Assembly (NCBI GenBank): GCA_034508935.3
Contig: CM067442.1
Span: forward strand, 88,010,448 to 88,074,447
Direction: 5' to 3'
Length of the DNA stretch: 64,000 nt
Source of the DNA: Berghia stephanieae
Taxonomy: Eukaryota > Mollusca > Gastropoda > Nudibranchia > Aeolidiidae
The notes under the pieces were generated by a model. That model ran no database searches. It had not been told where the DNA came from and saw nothing but the letters and a program-made list of their open reading frames with translations. Positions 36,404 through 52,622 of this stretch are shown here, in pieces. Position numbers and translations under genes: made by a program. Positions within the stretch are counted from its first letter, which is position 1. Each line of letters starts with the position of its first letter.

Positions 36404-36711
36404 GAAATGATTCTCTGTGATACTTTTCACTTTCAAAATATCAAAATGATTATTATGATTCCATTTTTTTTCTCTTTCTATCTTAGCAACTTAAGTTGAC
36501 ATTATGGGGATAAAAGAATGCAAGCAATGGCAATAGGAAAATTACACTCAACATCTAAAGACAACAAATTCAACAATATAATGTTCATTCCATTTGCAAA
36601 CAACAATTTTGTTTGGCTTGGAGCTAACCACCAACATAAAACATTCTTCCCATATTAAATAATAATTTATAATCACAATTCATACAACTCTATACATCGT
36701 CAGAATTAGCT

Positions 36712-41861
<5,150 letters not shown>

Positions 41862-42181
41862 CCTGGTATTTGTAGAACAACCAATTAAGGTTCTAGACAA
41901 GTCTTGTTTGTAGAAGACTGAAGAGGAGAGAAGACGACGACTACGACGGCCTTGTTTCGGAGTTCGTTTAATTTATTTCTATTCAGAAAGTTTATCAAAG
42001 GTCTTTACTGCTTGGACTGAAAACAGGGTTGCCAGATTATTTTTCAACAAAATGCCAGTGGAAGACTCAAAAAATGCCAAAACACTCCAAAAAATGCCAA
42101 AGTCTGTTGACTCCCATCCCCACTAAGAAAACTACTCACTTTTGATAGACAATTTACTATCATATCCTGGTGGCTTGCGTG

Positions 42182-42212
<31 letters not shown>

Positions 42213-42851
42213 GAATTATACTAAATTTCCTGTTGGGGTAATTTTTTACCTACTGACTACTAAGTGGAGTGCTAAACCACTACACCACGGTTGAGAAAAG
42301 GTGTCATTTGAAGTATAATATACAAGAAAAAAAATGCCAAATGAAAATGCCAAATGCCAAATGATTTTTCTAATGCCAAACGGTTTTCAAAAATGCCAGA
42401 TTTTTGGAATCTGGCATTTAAAATGCCAAACTGGCAACCCTGACTGAAAAGCAACCAACTACTTCTTTTTTATTACTGAACACCAGATTGGTAAAATTCA
42501 AAGAGTTAAAACTGACTAAGTTAATTCTCCTGCTAAAATTACATAGTTCAACTAACAAAGGTTGTGAATCAAAAACAAAAGAATAACTGCAAAGCAGTTC
42601 ATAAATGATTTGAAAACATTAATTTAGACGATAATATCGCACTTTCTCAGGATATATATGTTAGATAATTTAATTTGACAATGTAAAGTGATAAAATGCC
42701 ATTTTAGCTACTAAAAAAAAAAAAAGCAAAAAGTTGATGGTCTTTTTTATTAAAACCATTTGGCAATTCATCGTCATCATTCTCGGCATTGATCATTGAT
42801 CATTCATTTTCAATTGTTTTTTCTTTGTTGGACATTATTTTAAAAACAAAA
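41862..42851. promoter_or_regulatory. Head-to-head promoter interval of CNIH4 and the SDR gene
   Basis: The two start codons face away from each other 990 bp apart, so this interval must hold both promoters or their 5' UTRs unless distant non-coding first exons exist. About 60 bp upstream of the CNIH4 ATG is a CGA-rich stretch (41934-41963). The middle is occupied by a 419-bp hAT-type MITE. I see no clear TATA box at a sensible place for either gene. Confidence 0.5.
42024..42442. mobile_element. hAT-type MITE with 8-bp target duplication
   Basis: The element starts CAGGGTTGCCAG and ends in the exact reverse complement CTGGCAACCCTG. It is flanked by a perfect 8-bp duplication ACTGAAAA (42016-42023 and 42443-42450). 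CAGGG-type termini with 8-bp duplications are the hallmark of hAT transposons. It has no coding capacity. The subterminal regions are full of AATGCCAAA motifs, probable transposase-binding repeats. A minus-strand tRNA-like patch (about 42250-42300) and a T/C-rich tract suggest a SINE fragment nested within it. Confidence 0.88.
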
Positions 42852-45800
42852 ATGGATTCGAGAAAAAAGGCGATGGAAGAAATGTTTGCTAACATGCCCA
42901 ATCCAGATGCTATATTTGAGTCATGGTGGCCTTTTCTAATAGCTGGTGGTTCTGGCATTTTCTATGGAGTGAGGTGAGTGTCGAAGTCGATGGACTTGGG
43001 ACTGGGACTGGGAAATTAGTTCACAACTTTCACTTTCGACTTTCGTGAAACTCCAGGCTCAGAATTCAAGATTATATTTATTTATTGATTTATCTTTACT
43101 TTCTTTCTCATGCTTTCCTGGGAGGAGGTTATGTCTGTATGCAAGTGTAGTGGCATTCATTAGGCCTACTATAACTCTATAGGCTATATTATAATTATAG
43201 GCTATAGGCTGGGGAAACGTCAACGTCCATTTTTGTGAGTTAGCTGATGATGATACTGATACTGTGATAATAAATGGCCTAGTGGCTGTGACCCAATTTT
43301 TAGGACTTTTGAGTGAGGAGTTTCAGAAAAAATTCCATAGATTTGTTTTATGGACGGATTTTATTGATTTATGTCTCATTTTCTTCAGGAGGAAACCCTA
43401 CTGTTTGTTTGGTGCTGCTTAGACTTAGTCAATGCCAATTTAGTACCCATTATATCTTTTGATCGTGGATAAAATAAGGTTTTATTTAGTTTTGGATAAC
43501 CCCCCCCCCCCCTTGAGTTTTTATAATAGCGCAATATCCTATAAACGTGCTCAAAGTGCTTTACAAAGGGTCCCTGACCAACAGTAACAGCAGCACATAA
43601 CACGTAGGACGAGACATGATGCCTGTTAGTCACTGTTAGGCGATATTACAATTTTTTCGGACAGAGACAGCACTGTTAACGGCCAGGTCCTCATATTACA
43701 CTTGAGTACAGTGAGAGAATGTGAGTAAAGAGCCTTATTCAAGGACTCAACTATGCGCCAGCGTGGCTCAAAACCCATGACCTTCCGATCCGAAAGCGAG
43801 TGTCATACCACATACCGCACATAGCAATAAAAATCAGATTTCTTGTTGCGGGACATTATACAGGGTTCAGTACTTGGACCCGTTCTTTTTGTTTTGTACG
43901 TTGGCCCTCTGTCTAAAATCATCAGAAGTTTTGGTCTGTCTTACCATCAATACGCTGATGATACGCAATTGTACTGCGTTTCCAATACGAGAAATTTACA
44001 AGAAGTATCAGCCAATAGTAAAAATTGTATCCAAAGTGTTAAGAAATGGATGAATGAGAACAGACTGAAACTGAATGATGATAAGACGGAGGTGCTGTAT
44101 GTGGGGAACAGGAAGTGGAAAAGTGAAACAGATTTGAAGTTGGGGGATGCCTCTATTCAAATTGTTGACAAAGTGAAAAACCTTGGCACATTCTTAGACT
44201 CTGGACTGTCGATGGAGCATCAGGTTAATAATTTGGTTAGATCTCTCTTTTTCCAACTAAAAAAGATTGCTTCCATTAGACGGTTCATATCTGAGGATGT
44301 GACCAAGCACCTGGTTGTGTCCCTCGTACTATCGAAATTGGATTATTGTAATGCTCTGTTGTTTGGCGTTTCGCAATACAATCTGAAACGTCTTCAGATT
44401 GTCCAAAACAGCGCTGCCAGACTAGTATTCATGAAGCGTAGGTGCGACTCTGCCGGACCTCTACTTCATGACCTGCATTGGCTGCCTGTTGGGAAAAGAA
44501 TTAAATTCAAAGCTTGTGTTTTAGTGTATCGTTGTCTTGAAGGTACTGCCCCTTCCTACCTTTCAGAACTAATTGAAAGATATTCAAAACCCCGCCCCTT
44601 ACGTTCGGCCAGTGATTCCACAAAACTAGTTGTCCCTCGAATTCGGAAAAATGCTGGAATGAGATCCTTTTCTCATTTCGGACCCTCTATTTGGAACGCC
44701 TTACCGCAGAGCATTCGTGAAAAAGAATCTTTGTCTATTTTTAAACGTTCGCTTAAAACATATTTGTTTCGATTTTAGTAGATGGTATGAGAAGCAAGAT
44801 AGGTTTGGTTTGTGTTGTGTGTGTGTGTGTGTGTGTGTGTGCTTGTGTGTGTGAATGAGTATGTTTCGGCCAAAGTAATTTGTAATTTAAGCGCTTAGAG
44901 TCTGGTGTCTCGGAGTTATAGCGCTATATAAGTTTTCAGCAATTATTATTATTATTATTTATTTAACATCTTAACTTTTTAATATCCTGTATCCCTGAAC
45001 TCATTCCAGTGAAATCCTAACTCAAATGTCAATGGCCATTTTAGGCCAGTTTTGAAATCCAAATGGTGGTCCTGGGTGGGGTTCCTGACCTCCCGTAGTG
45101 GGCAGGGGAGTACATATACTGTGTCTTCTATCCCCTTATATATCTGTTTTCCAACATGCTTTATGTCTTTGTATTGGAATGAGATTACTTGGTTTGGTCC
45201 TGGCCCTGGCCGGAGTCCTGTCTTGGAGGGAAACAGTCAGATGCATAGTTATTGTTTTGGGAGATGATATTTTTTTCCTTGTAAATCATCTCTCTGTTAT
45301 GTATTATTGTATTTGTTATTTTGAATGTATCATGTAAGCATTTGAGTTTGAGTGTATTCCTCTTTGTTGGATTTTGTGCTTGTGTCCGGATGAGACATAT
45401 AGGTGATCTCAAACTAAGTACATTGGTGGTGTGCTCTTGAAATCTACATCTGATCCCTATTTGTTCCCAGTTCCCCTATGTCTTACTTTTTCTTGGGTGC
45501 TTTAATTGTAATTCTAGTACTTTTTACTATCCCATTTTCTTCCTTTTTACTGGCGCTGATATAATCCAAATGTGTTGCAAGCGCCATAAAACACCTAAAA
45601 ACAAACAAACAAACAAATGAAGGTCTCTTTACTAACAGAAATGCAAGTTTCAGGTCACACAAAGTCCATCAGTAAATAACAAAGGCTTCTAGGATTACAT
45701 TTGTCAGTCTTTAAACTAGTATAACCTTTCATCCCCTGATCTGATCTTCAAAATGTTGGTGCCATTAGAATTGTGTTGAAAAGAACTTTATAGTGATGTA

Positions 45801-47574
45801 GGTTTCATTGAGCTCAATCCAATTTGAATTTTTTTACTACAGTACCTAATTATATGGCCTGAACGGCACACTTGAAACATTTTACTCTACTTTACCTAAC
45901 TTGTTTTTCTTCTCCCAAAAGAATCATGTCTCACAACTATGCTCTGCAGATGACATTTCGATATATATAGAGAGTTGAGTAATTTTGTGCACGGTCAGTA
46001 AAAGGATACATGACAATGGTCAGAAAATATATCATCCCAACATTGTGTGTGTTAGATAAAGAAGTGACAAGATATCGCTCTAATTCTAATACTAGCGCAA
46101 CACTGGATAGAGCGACTCCTAATGTGACAACGGATATCGCTCCATTATTTTGTTAATCGTAAAAGTAGAGTCACTAAAACTATAAGAAGGAAGCATTTGT
46201 ATACCTTTAATATGCAATTTACATTTTAAAATAACAAAACAGTAGTGGCTTAATTCATATTTTTAAACATTTCTTCTAAATAGGCATGATTGAATATCTC
46301 CACAAGTTGTGTGGATCTGTAGTGTTGTGGTTAAGCTGTTTGACTCTTGATTGCAAGGTCCTGGGTTCAAATTTCCAATGGAGCTATTTTTTTTTCAATA
46401 TTATTTCTTTTTTTTTTCTACTTATATATTTATCTGTTTTCTCACTGATATTTTAAATTTTTAATTCCTTAATTTTTTAAGCGTATTTATTGATTTGTTT
46501 ATTTATAATTGTTCTTTCTACTATTTTTCTTTTATATATTTTATTTATTTATTTTTTTTCATTAATTTGTCATCATCATTTTCATCCGTACACTTTTACC
46601 ATGTTTTATTATTATTGTTATAATTATCTAATAATTAGGCATTGTTGTTACAACAGTAAACAAAGTCAATGCGATCAGTGTGACATTTTCTGGGCGATAC
46701 CTAGCAGGTAACACTAGATATTGCTCTAACACTACAGTAACAGAGCGATACCAAATTCCTGCACTCCACTCTACTCCATTCAAGTCTGAATGAATTACAG
46801 GATTATAAGAGTGCTAGTGCTTACAGGCTTGCCAACCAGTATGATTTCTCATATTTTGATATACTTTGAGGTCCAAAATATGATAATATGGGAATGTTGA
46901 CTAAAATATGCTAAATGTAAAAAGTCAGAGAAAAAGAATAAAAGTGGAATAATTGAAGGTTATGAAATGTCTCCACCTGGGTGAGAATCTGAGTAGCCAG
47001 ACAAATGATTTTTCATGGGAATTGCAAGATTTTCCCACCCTCTACTAGCTTGATAAGTCTTCATAAACTATGTTAAAGTTGAATTTTGGATGGTTTCTTG
47101 TGTTGAAAATATGTTTTTTTTTTGGGGAAAATAAGAAAAAATTAGGATAAATATTGTAAAAAACATAATTTTTTTCAAATGGTTGAACTTGGTTGGCAAG
47201 TCTGGTGTTAGAACAAAACAGGCACCTAACAATGGACATATAATATACTTATAAATAATGGAAATTTGGTTCATCTGAAGTGCTCGAGAAATAAAGCCCA
47301 AGTAAAGTTTAATTTGAATGTAAATATTTCTATATGATTATACTCTCTAGACAATGGATAAGGGGGGCCAAATGTGTTGGCGGATCGAAGATGAAAGGCA
47401 AAACTATAATCATTACTGGAGGGAATGGCTGCATTGGCAAAGAAATTGCAATGACTCTAGCAAAAAGAGGTAAAAAGTATGGTCAATTATCATATGTGAA
47501 TGCCATACGATTATTGACATTTTTTCAATGATAATGTTACCACATGTATGAAATGTGAACTACATCATTGTTTA

Positions 47575-47637
<63 letters not shown>

Positions 47638-50600
47638 GTGTGTGTGTTTCTCGATGCTGAAAAAATATTATTGTCACTACATGACTACACAATTGAGTTA
47701 TTGATCTATATTTCAGTTTTGATAATCTTCCTCAGAATTTCGGGATTTTAGGATTTTCTCAGAAATTTTTCCCTGATTTTGCCGTGTCAAGACATTTTCC
47801 TTTGATAAAAGCTTAGGTCAAGTGGTGAAAAATCACCATCCTGTCTTGTGTCATTTTTTGGCACCTTTTCTCAGTTGCACAAATTTTGGTTACACTTCCA
47901 TTTGTATGCCGTTAGTATAGACGAACTGGCACCAGATATTTAAATTGAGACAAGACAATTGATGGTCGAAAGGAGAGGGAAACAATCAAATATATTGTTA
48001 GAATTTTGGGAGATTTTTTTTCTGTTATGCACTGTATTATTTTTGTTTACATGTTATATATATTTGAGTGTATTCCTCTTAGTGGGGGACCTATGCTCGT
48101 GTCTAGATGAGACTTTAGGTGATCTCAAACTAAGTACTTTGATATTGTGCTTTTGGAATCTATTTGAACCAATTCCCCTTTGTCTTACCTTTTTCTTGAG
48201 TGCTTTAAATGTCCTAGAACTTTTTACTATCCCATTTTTCCCTTTTACTGGCACTTAGTGTGTTCCAAGCGCTGTAAAACCCCTAAAAACAAAAAACATC
48301 AGTTGATGGCAAAAGGATGGTATACCAAGTATAACATCAAATTATCTATCAGGTAAAGAATAAGTTCCAGCCGATATGCTGCAATAGAACTGCAACAGTT
48401 ATCAGATAAGAATTGACACATGTACTTTATATATGCACAAGTAATTAATGAATCAATTTTTTACACTTTCAGATGAATGGATGAAAAACGTGGGGTTAAT
48501 TTAAAGTGAATAAATAGGAGGATTGAGCTTGAATGATCAATAATTTAATGAAAAACAAAAAATAATGTTCCTTTATTCCAGTTTTTGGTAAATGTGTAAT
48601 CTGGTCCCTTATACCAAAAAAAAAAAAAGTGGTTTCCCAACATTGTATTAGAAGATAAATATATTGATTTTGCACAGCCTACTGCAAATCATTTTCAAGT
48701 TCTGTGCACACCCATTTCATAAATAATTGAGCTAAATGGCATTATTGACAAGAATGTTTTTATTCTTAGAGCCAAAGCTCATTTGGGCCAGGTCTCTCGG
48801 ATTTTATTTAAAACAAGGAAGACTTTACAGGGACCAGTTGTAATAGAAGGGTTAAGGATTGAGAAGTCTAGACTTCAGATCTTAATCTTAGAAATTTTAT
48901 TGTAAACCAAATGAACTCAAAATGAGCTGAAAAGTCTTCAACTGTAAATTTCATGACAATTTATGAATAATCTAAACTCCATAGTGTAAGAATTTGTCTG
49001 TAGATTTATACTTTCATTTATCCTTTTTGTTTAATTATTATTTCATCGTTTTAGGTGGAAAAGTGATTTTGGGCTGCAGAGATGAAGTAAATGGAAAACT
49101 TACTGCTGAAGAAATTCGCAAAGAGACAGAAAATATGGATGTCTACTGTCTAAAATTGGACTTGAACTCTTTTGATAGTATCAGACAGTTTGTAGAAAAA
49201 TTCAAAAAGAGTAAGTATCTTAAAAGTGGGGAGAGTAAGTATCTTAAGAGTGGGGAACTTTTTTTTTAACATTAGATTTTATATAAATGTTTTGGAAGAC
49301 CTTTACCAGCAAAATTTAATGTCTTCTATTATCCGGTCTGTAATGATTGGGTGGCTGGGTCTGTCGGATGTGTTGTTAAGTATTTTGAGTGAGATAAAAG
49401 TTGTATCCAAGGGTTACAAGTAATGTTACTGCCTATTTAACACTGGAAACCGGGATTAACTCGGACTCCACAGGTACTGTCTCTAAATGGCAGCAAAAGA
49501 TCATTGTCTCAAATTCATTTGCATCAAATGCCTCAAAGTTTGTTTGTTTTGGGTTTTTTTTGTTTTGTTTTTTTTATTTTTGTTGTGTTGAAAATCTTGT
49601 TTAATGGGATGAATTGTTTATGATGTTAATATATGCTATAAAAACTTTATTTCAGAGGAAAAAGAGCTTCACATTCTTATCAACAATGCTGGAGTAATGA
49701 TGTGTCCAAAGGGAAAGACTGAAGATGGCTTTGATATTCAATTCCAAACCAATTATTTAGGTTTGTTGGAATTTCAATCCTCTTTCTTATTTTTTTTTCC
49801 TCAATGGGTTTTGTTATTAGACATTACCTATCCAATATTTGGCATATACTGAGAGACATACGTTCTTTCATAGTTCAAATTCATCTTTTATATTTTGATT
49901 GATACATATTTAACTTATTTAATTGAGGAGTGACAATTGCAAGATTTTAAAAAAGTATTTGTGATTTTTAAAAAATGAATAACTCATGAATTGAATTGAA
50001 TAACACTCTTGGATAATGTTTTAAATTGTCAATAAAACAGGACCATTCTTATTGACTGAACTTCTTCTGGACATTTTGAAGAAGTCTGCCCCAAGTCGTA
50101 TCATCCACACCACAGCTTCAGCACAAAACCTTGGGGAAATAGATTTTGATGACATCAATGGTGAGAATGGGGAATACAATGCTGGAGAAATGTTTGCAAG
50201 GAGCAAACTAGCTGTCGTGTTACATTCTCATCAACTTGCTGAAAGACTTAAGGGTATGATTTTCTATTTACATCTTTCTATATAATTTTTAATATTTACT
50301 GAATCTTTGACAATGAAATATTAGGTTCATCTGTCCGTAGTCACAACCATTATCAGAGATTTATTTACAGTGACTTTTGACTGCCATCGGTTCATCAATT
50401 TAAAAAACTAATCATCTTATCCCCCCTCCTCTTTTATTTTTCTTAATAAATATTGATAAAGTATATTATTTTTGGTTGGTTTTATCATGTAACTTTGTGT
50501 AAAAAGATTGCAAAGGTATTGATCTTATCCCCCCCCCCCCTTCCCTCCTTAGTGAAATAATGGACTATCTGTAGAAACAGAAATAATGGAGGATCCACTG

Positions 50601-52622
50601 TATTACCAACGTTGATATCTCACAATTTAAGCATGTGCCTGGCAGACAAACTCCCCACTATAAAAACTAGCAACACCCAGATTATTATAATGGCTGTAAT
50701 TCAAGTTAGAATTTTTACATCCTTGATAACAAAATTATGACCACACCTTATCTATATTTTGTTGCAAACTGTTTCTCAATGAAAGTATTATAAAAAATCT
50801 AAAAAGCCATTTAACTGTGAAAAATACCTTTGCACAATTTTTAAAATATCTGTAACAATTTTAAAATTTTAAAGAATTTTTTATGGCTTGTAGAATATTC
50901 TGTAACCATTCTTTGTTTTGTCACATGATCTTAGCTCCATTGATATTAGTTATAGAATAAACAAAGCTAATAGGATTCAATAGTCGTACCGTCACTTCCT
51001 TCCTAATGACGTATGGTAACTTAGTAACACTGGCTCTAAACTATCGGAACAATGGCGGACGCCGTATGAAATATTTCTCCGGCGAGCTTAAAAGCGTATC
51101 CAGAGGAAAAAAACCCCATCAATTTGATCATGTTTTGACTTTTACACATTCTGATCACAAGGCATATGAAAAGGGAATGAAAAGTTCTCGCCAGCATGAA
51201 GAATAAAAAGTAAAGATTTTCTTTGTTTAGAACCAAGATGGCCGCCGTTGCCGGGCGCGTGACATCAGACTACTGAATCCAATTATCTTATGAGTAATTA
51301 ACTCATGTATTTTCTCAATCAAACTGATCGTTTAGATTTTGAGACATGGCACACACAATTTGATTTAATAGTAAAGTATGTAATAGTAAAGACCACACAA
51401 TTGAATAATGTATGGGTTGTCATCATCAAGATTTGATTTCGACTTTTCAAAACATGCTAATTGCCCTTCTGTCCAATAGAGTCAAAGCAAATAAAGAACA
51501 ATGAGATTTACAGTTTAAATCAGGTATACAACAAGTGTCAACTAATCAACTGACAGTGTCTGCCTAACACTTTATCATGGTGTCCACTATCCACATTAGA
51601 AAACATCTCTCTTGTGTAAGATAAATACAGAGAGAAATTTGACCGTCAGAATGTCCTCCATATACAGTTGTCTGTTATACATATGTATCTGCAAACATCA
51701 ATTTACTTATTTAAATCAGCGATAATCTCTAAGGAGCAGATATTGATGCCTTCTCAATATCACTACTATTTATGTTGTTTCCTTTTCTTTCTTTTATCCT
51801 TAGACACAAAAGTGACTTCAAATGTTGTAAATCCTGGCGTTTGTAACACTGAAATTTACCGTCATTTACCTCTCAAATCAAAGAAGTTTATACGCATCAG
51901 TTTTGCTCCCTTTATGTGGTTCCTAATGAAATATGCTGAGGATGGAGCCCAAATGGCAATCTTTTGTGCTACAACTGAAGAAATGGAGGAAAAGTCTGGA
52001 CAATTTTTGAAGTAAGTTTTTTAAAGACTTTATTTGGGGGTTTGGTAACTATATTACTAGAACACTTGACCCATTAGCCCTCTCCTTACCATTTATTAGG
52101 AAATCGTCACATTTGTTATGATGCAACGAACGTTTTCCATATTCAGATTTGTTTTGTATGGTAACACTCTTTGCATCATTTTAAAAAAATTTAACTTGTC
52201 AATATTAGTGGACTGTGTCATGAAGGACTGGATGTAAAACTTCATATTTTTATGTACTTTATTTGATATCTTAAAAAATATCTTTTTGCTAAATATATAG
52301 TGGGTTGGACCTTTATATTAACAAGGTAAAATGTAGGACAGGTGGAATGTAAAGAGATATCAATTATTCTGGATGTAATTAAATGAAGGAACTATAATTT
52401 TATTTCCTATTTTGAAATTACAGAGATGGAAAGGAGCAGGAATTGACAGGACCATCACAAGACAAAATGCTTCAAGAACAATTGTACAGAGCATCCTTAA
52501 AGTGGATAGGGGATGCAAAATCGGTGACGGCGAGTGGAGAAGGAGATGATGATAACCTCAAGCCTGTTACAGAAAAGGTTGAAAGCAAAGTTGAAACTAG
52601 CATGGAGAGAGTAGAGCTTTGA
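42852..52622 (+). CDS. Short-chain dehydrogenase/reductase, RDH11-14-like, catalytic residues replaced
   Basis: Seven exons: 42852-42973 (ATG), 47351-47469, 49055-49210, 49656-49760, 50041-50253, 51804-52011, 52424-52622 (TGA). All junctions are GT-AG and in phase; the product is 373 residues. Exon 1 encodes a hydrophobic segment ([17 protein letters not shown]), a likely membrane anchor as in retinol dehydrogenases 11-14. Then come the Rossmann start ([19 protein letters not shown]), [90 protein letters not shown] and [15 protein letters not shown], collinear with RDH13. Family members are NAD(P)-dependent oxidoreductases. Here TGxxxGxG reads TGGNGCIG, the catalytic Ser position is Ala (RIIHTTA), and the Tyr of YxxxK is Phe (FARSK). 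The NNAG motif, the active-site Asn of NYLG and the Lys remain. An acidic tail of about 30 residues follows the fold. The exon 3 donor is tandemly duplicated. Membership of the SDR family is sure; substrate is unknown. Confidence 0.95.
43521..43824 (-). mobile_element. tRNA-derived SINE in SDR intron 1
   Basis: Full-length relative of the 6549 copy: minus-strand tRNA-like end at 43760-43820 (GTGGTATGACACTCGCTTTC, then GGGTTTTGAGCC), the same body, and the same 3' end with GCACTTTGAGCACGTTTATAG. The CR1-like LINE begins where it stops. Confidence 0.82.
43825..44958 (+). mobile_element. 5'-truncated CR1/L2-like LINE with (ATT)n tail
   Basis: Begins inside the reverse transcriptase just before [13 protein letters not shown] and runs through the C-terminal part of the ORF to a 3' UTR with a GCGCTATATAAG motif and an (ATT)n tail (44941-44957). 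This is a typical 5'-truncated insertion. It lies in SDR intron 1, directly beside a tRNA-derived SINE on its 5' side. Confidence 0.88.
43843..44778 (+). CDS. CR1/L2-like reverse transcriptase, C-terminal part
   Basis: An open frame of about 311 residues without its own start, so a fragment. It holds [10 protein letters not shown], the catalytic box [16 protein letters not shown], the [10 protein letters not shown] and [12 protein letters not shown] region, [13 protein letters not shown] and the end [14 protein letters not shown] plus [10 protein letters not shown]. These are diagnostic of CR1/L2 elements. No stops interrupt this part, so the insertion is fairly young. Confidence 0.88.
   Translation: MLRDIIQGSVLGPVLFVLYVGPLSKIIRSFGLSYHQYADDTQLYCVSNTRNLQEVSANSKNCIQSVKKWMNENRLKLNDDKTEVLYVGNRKWKSETDLKLGDASIQIVDKVKNLGTFLDSGLSMEHQVNNLVRSLFFQLKKIASIRRFISEDVTKHLVVSLVLSKLDYCNALLFGVSQYNLKRLQIVQNSAARLVFMKRRCDSAGPLLHDLHWLPVGKRIKFKACVLVYRCLEGTAPSYLSELIERYSKPRPLRSASDSTKLVVPRIRKNAGMRSFSHFGPSIWNALPQSIREKESLSIFKRSLKTYLFRF
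45072..45614 (+). mobile_element. R530 retroposon, full length, in SDR intron 1
   Basis: 543 bp from CTGGGTGGGGTTCC to CCTAAAAACAAACAAACAAAC. Flanks AAATGGTGGTC (45061-45071) and AAATGAAGGTC (45615-45625) agree at 9 of 11 positions, a slightly diverged target duplication. Confidence 0.88.
45626..47350. other. SDR intron 1, distal part
   Basis: No coding sequence. GATATCGCTC-type motifs at 46070-46140 and again inverted near 46685-46760 enclose a tRNA-like patch; this could be a worn transposon, but the ends are not clear. Confidence 0.35.
46312..46400 (+). mobile_element. tRNA-like SINE head in SDR intron 1
   Basis: A box-like TGTGGTTAAGCTGTTTGAC and B box-like GGGTTCAAATTTCC are spaced as in a tRNA, then a T-rich run follows. 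A functional tRNA is unlikely because the acceptor stem cannot be closed convincingly. Confidence 0.45.
47570..47637. repeat. (TTA)n array in SDR intron 2
   Basis: About twenty-two TTA repeats, followed by a short GT tract. Confidence 0.95.
47974..48303 (+). mobile_element. R530 retroposon, 5'-truncated, in SDR intron 2
   Basis: Starts in the middle of the family sequence (AGAGGGAAACAATCAAATA) and runs to the A-rich tail. Flanks TTGATGGTCGAAAGG (47959-47973) and TTGATGGCAAAAGG (48304-48317) look like a diverged 14-15 bp target duplication, showing that 5' truncation happened at insertion. Confidence 0.82.
50985..51275. other. CpG-containing, gene-start-like island in SDR intron 5
   Basis: Unlike the surrounding AT-rich intron, this stretch has AACAATGGCGGACGCCGT near one end and AAGATGGCCGCCGTTGCCGG near the other. 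It also has an open frame of 66 codons lacking known similarity. It may be a non-autonomous transposon or an alternative promoter. Confidence 0.35.

Noticed and set aside
46312-46400. Functional tRNA gene
   Set aside because: A- and B-box-like segments are present, but the cloverleaf cannot be closed and the sequence runs into T-rich repeat. A SINE head is more likely.
51006-51206. 66-codon frame in SDR intron 5 as a new gene
   Set aside because: No recognisable domain and not joined to any exon. Kept only as part of the GC-rich island observation.
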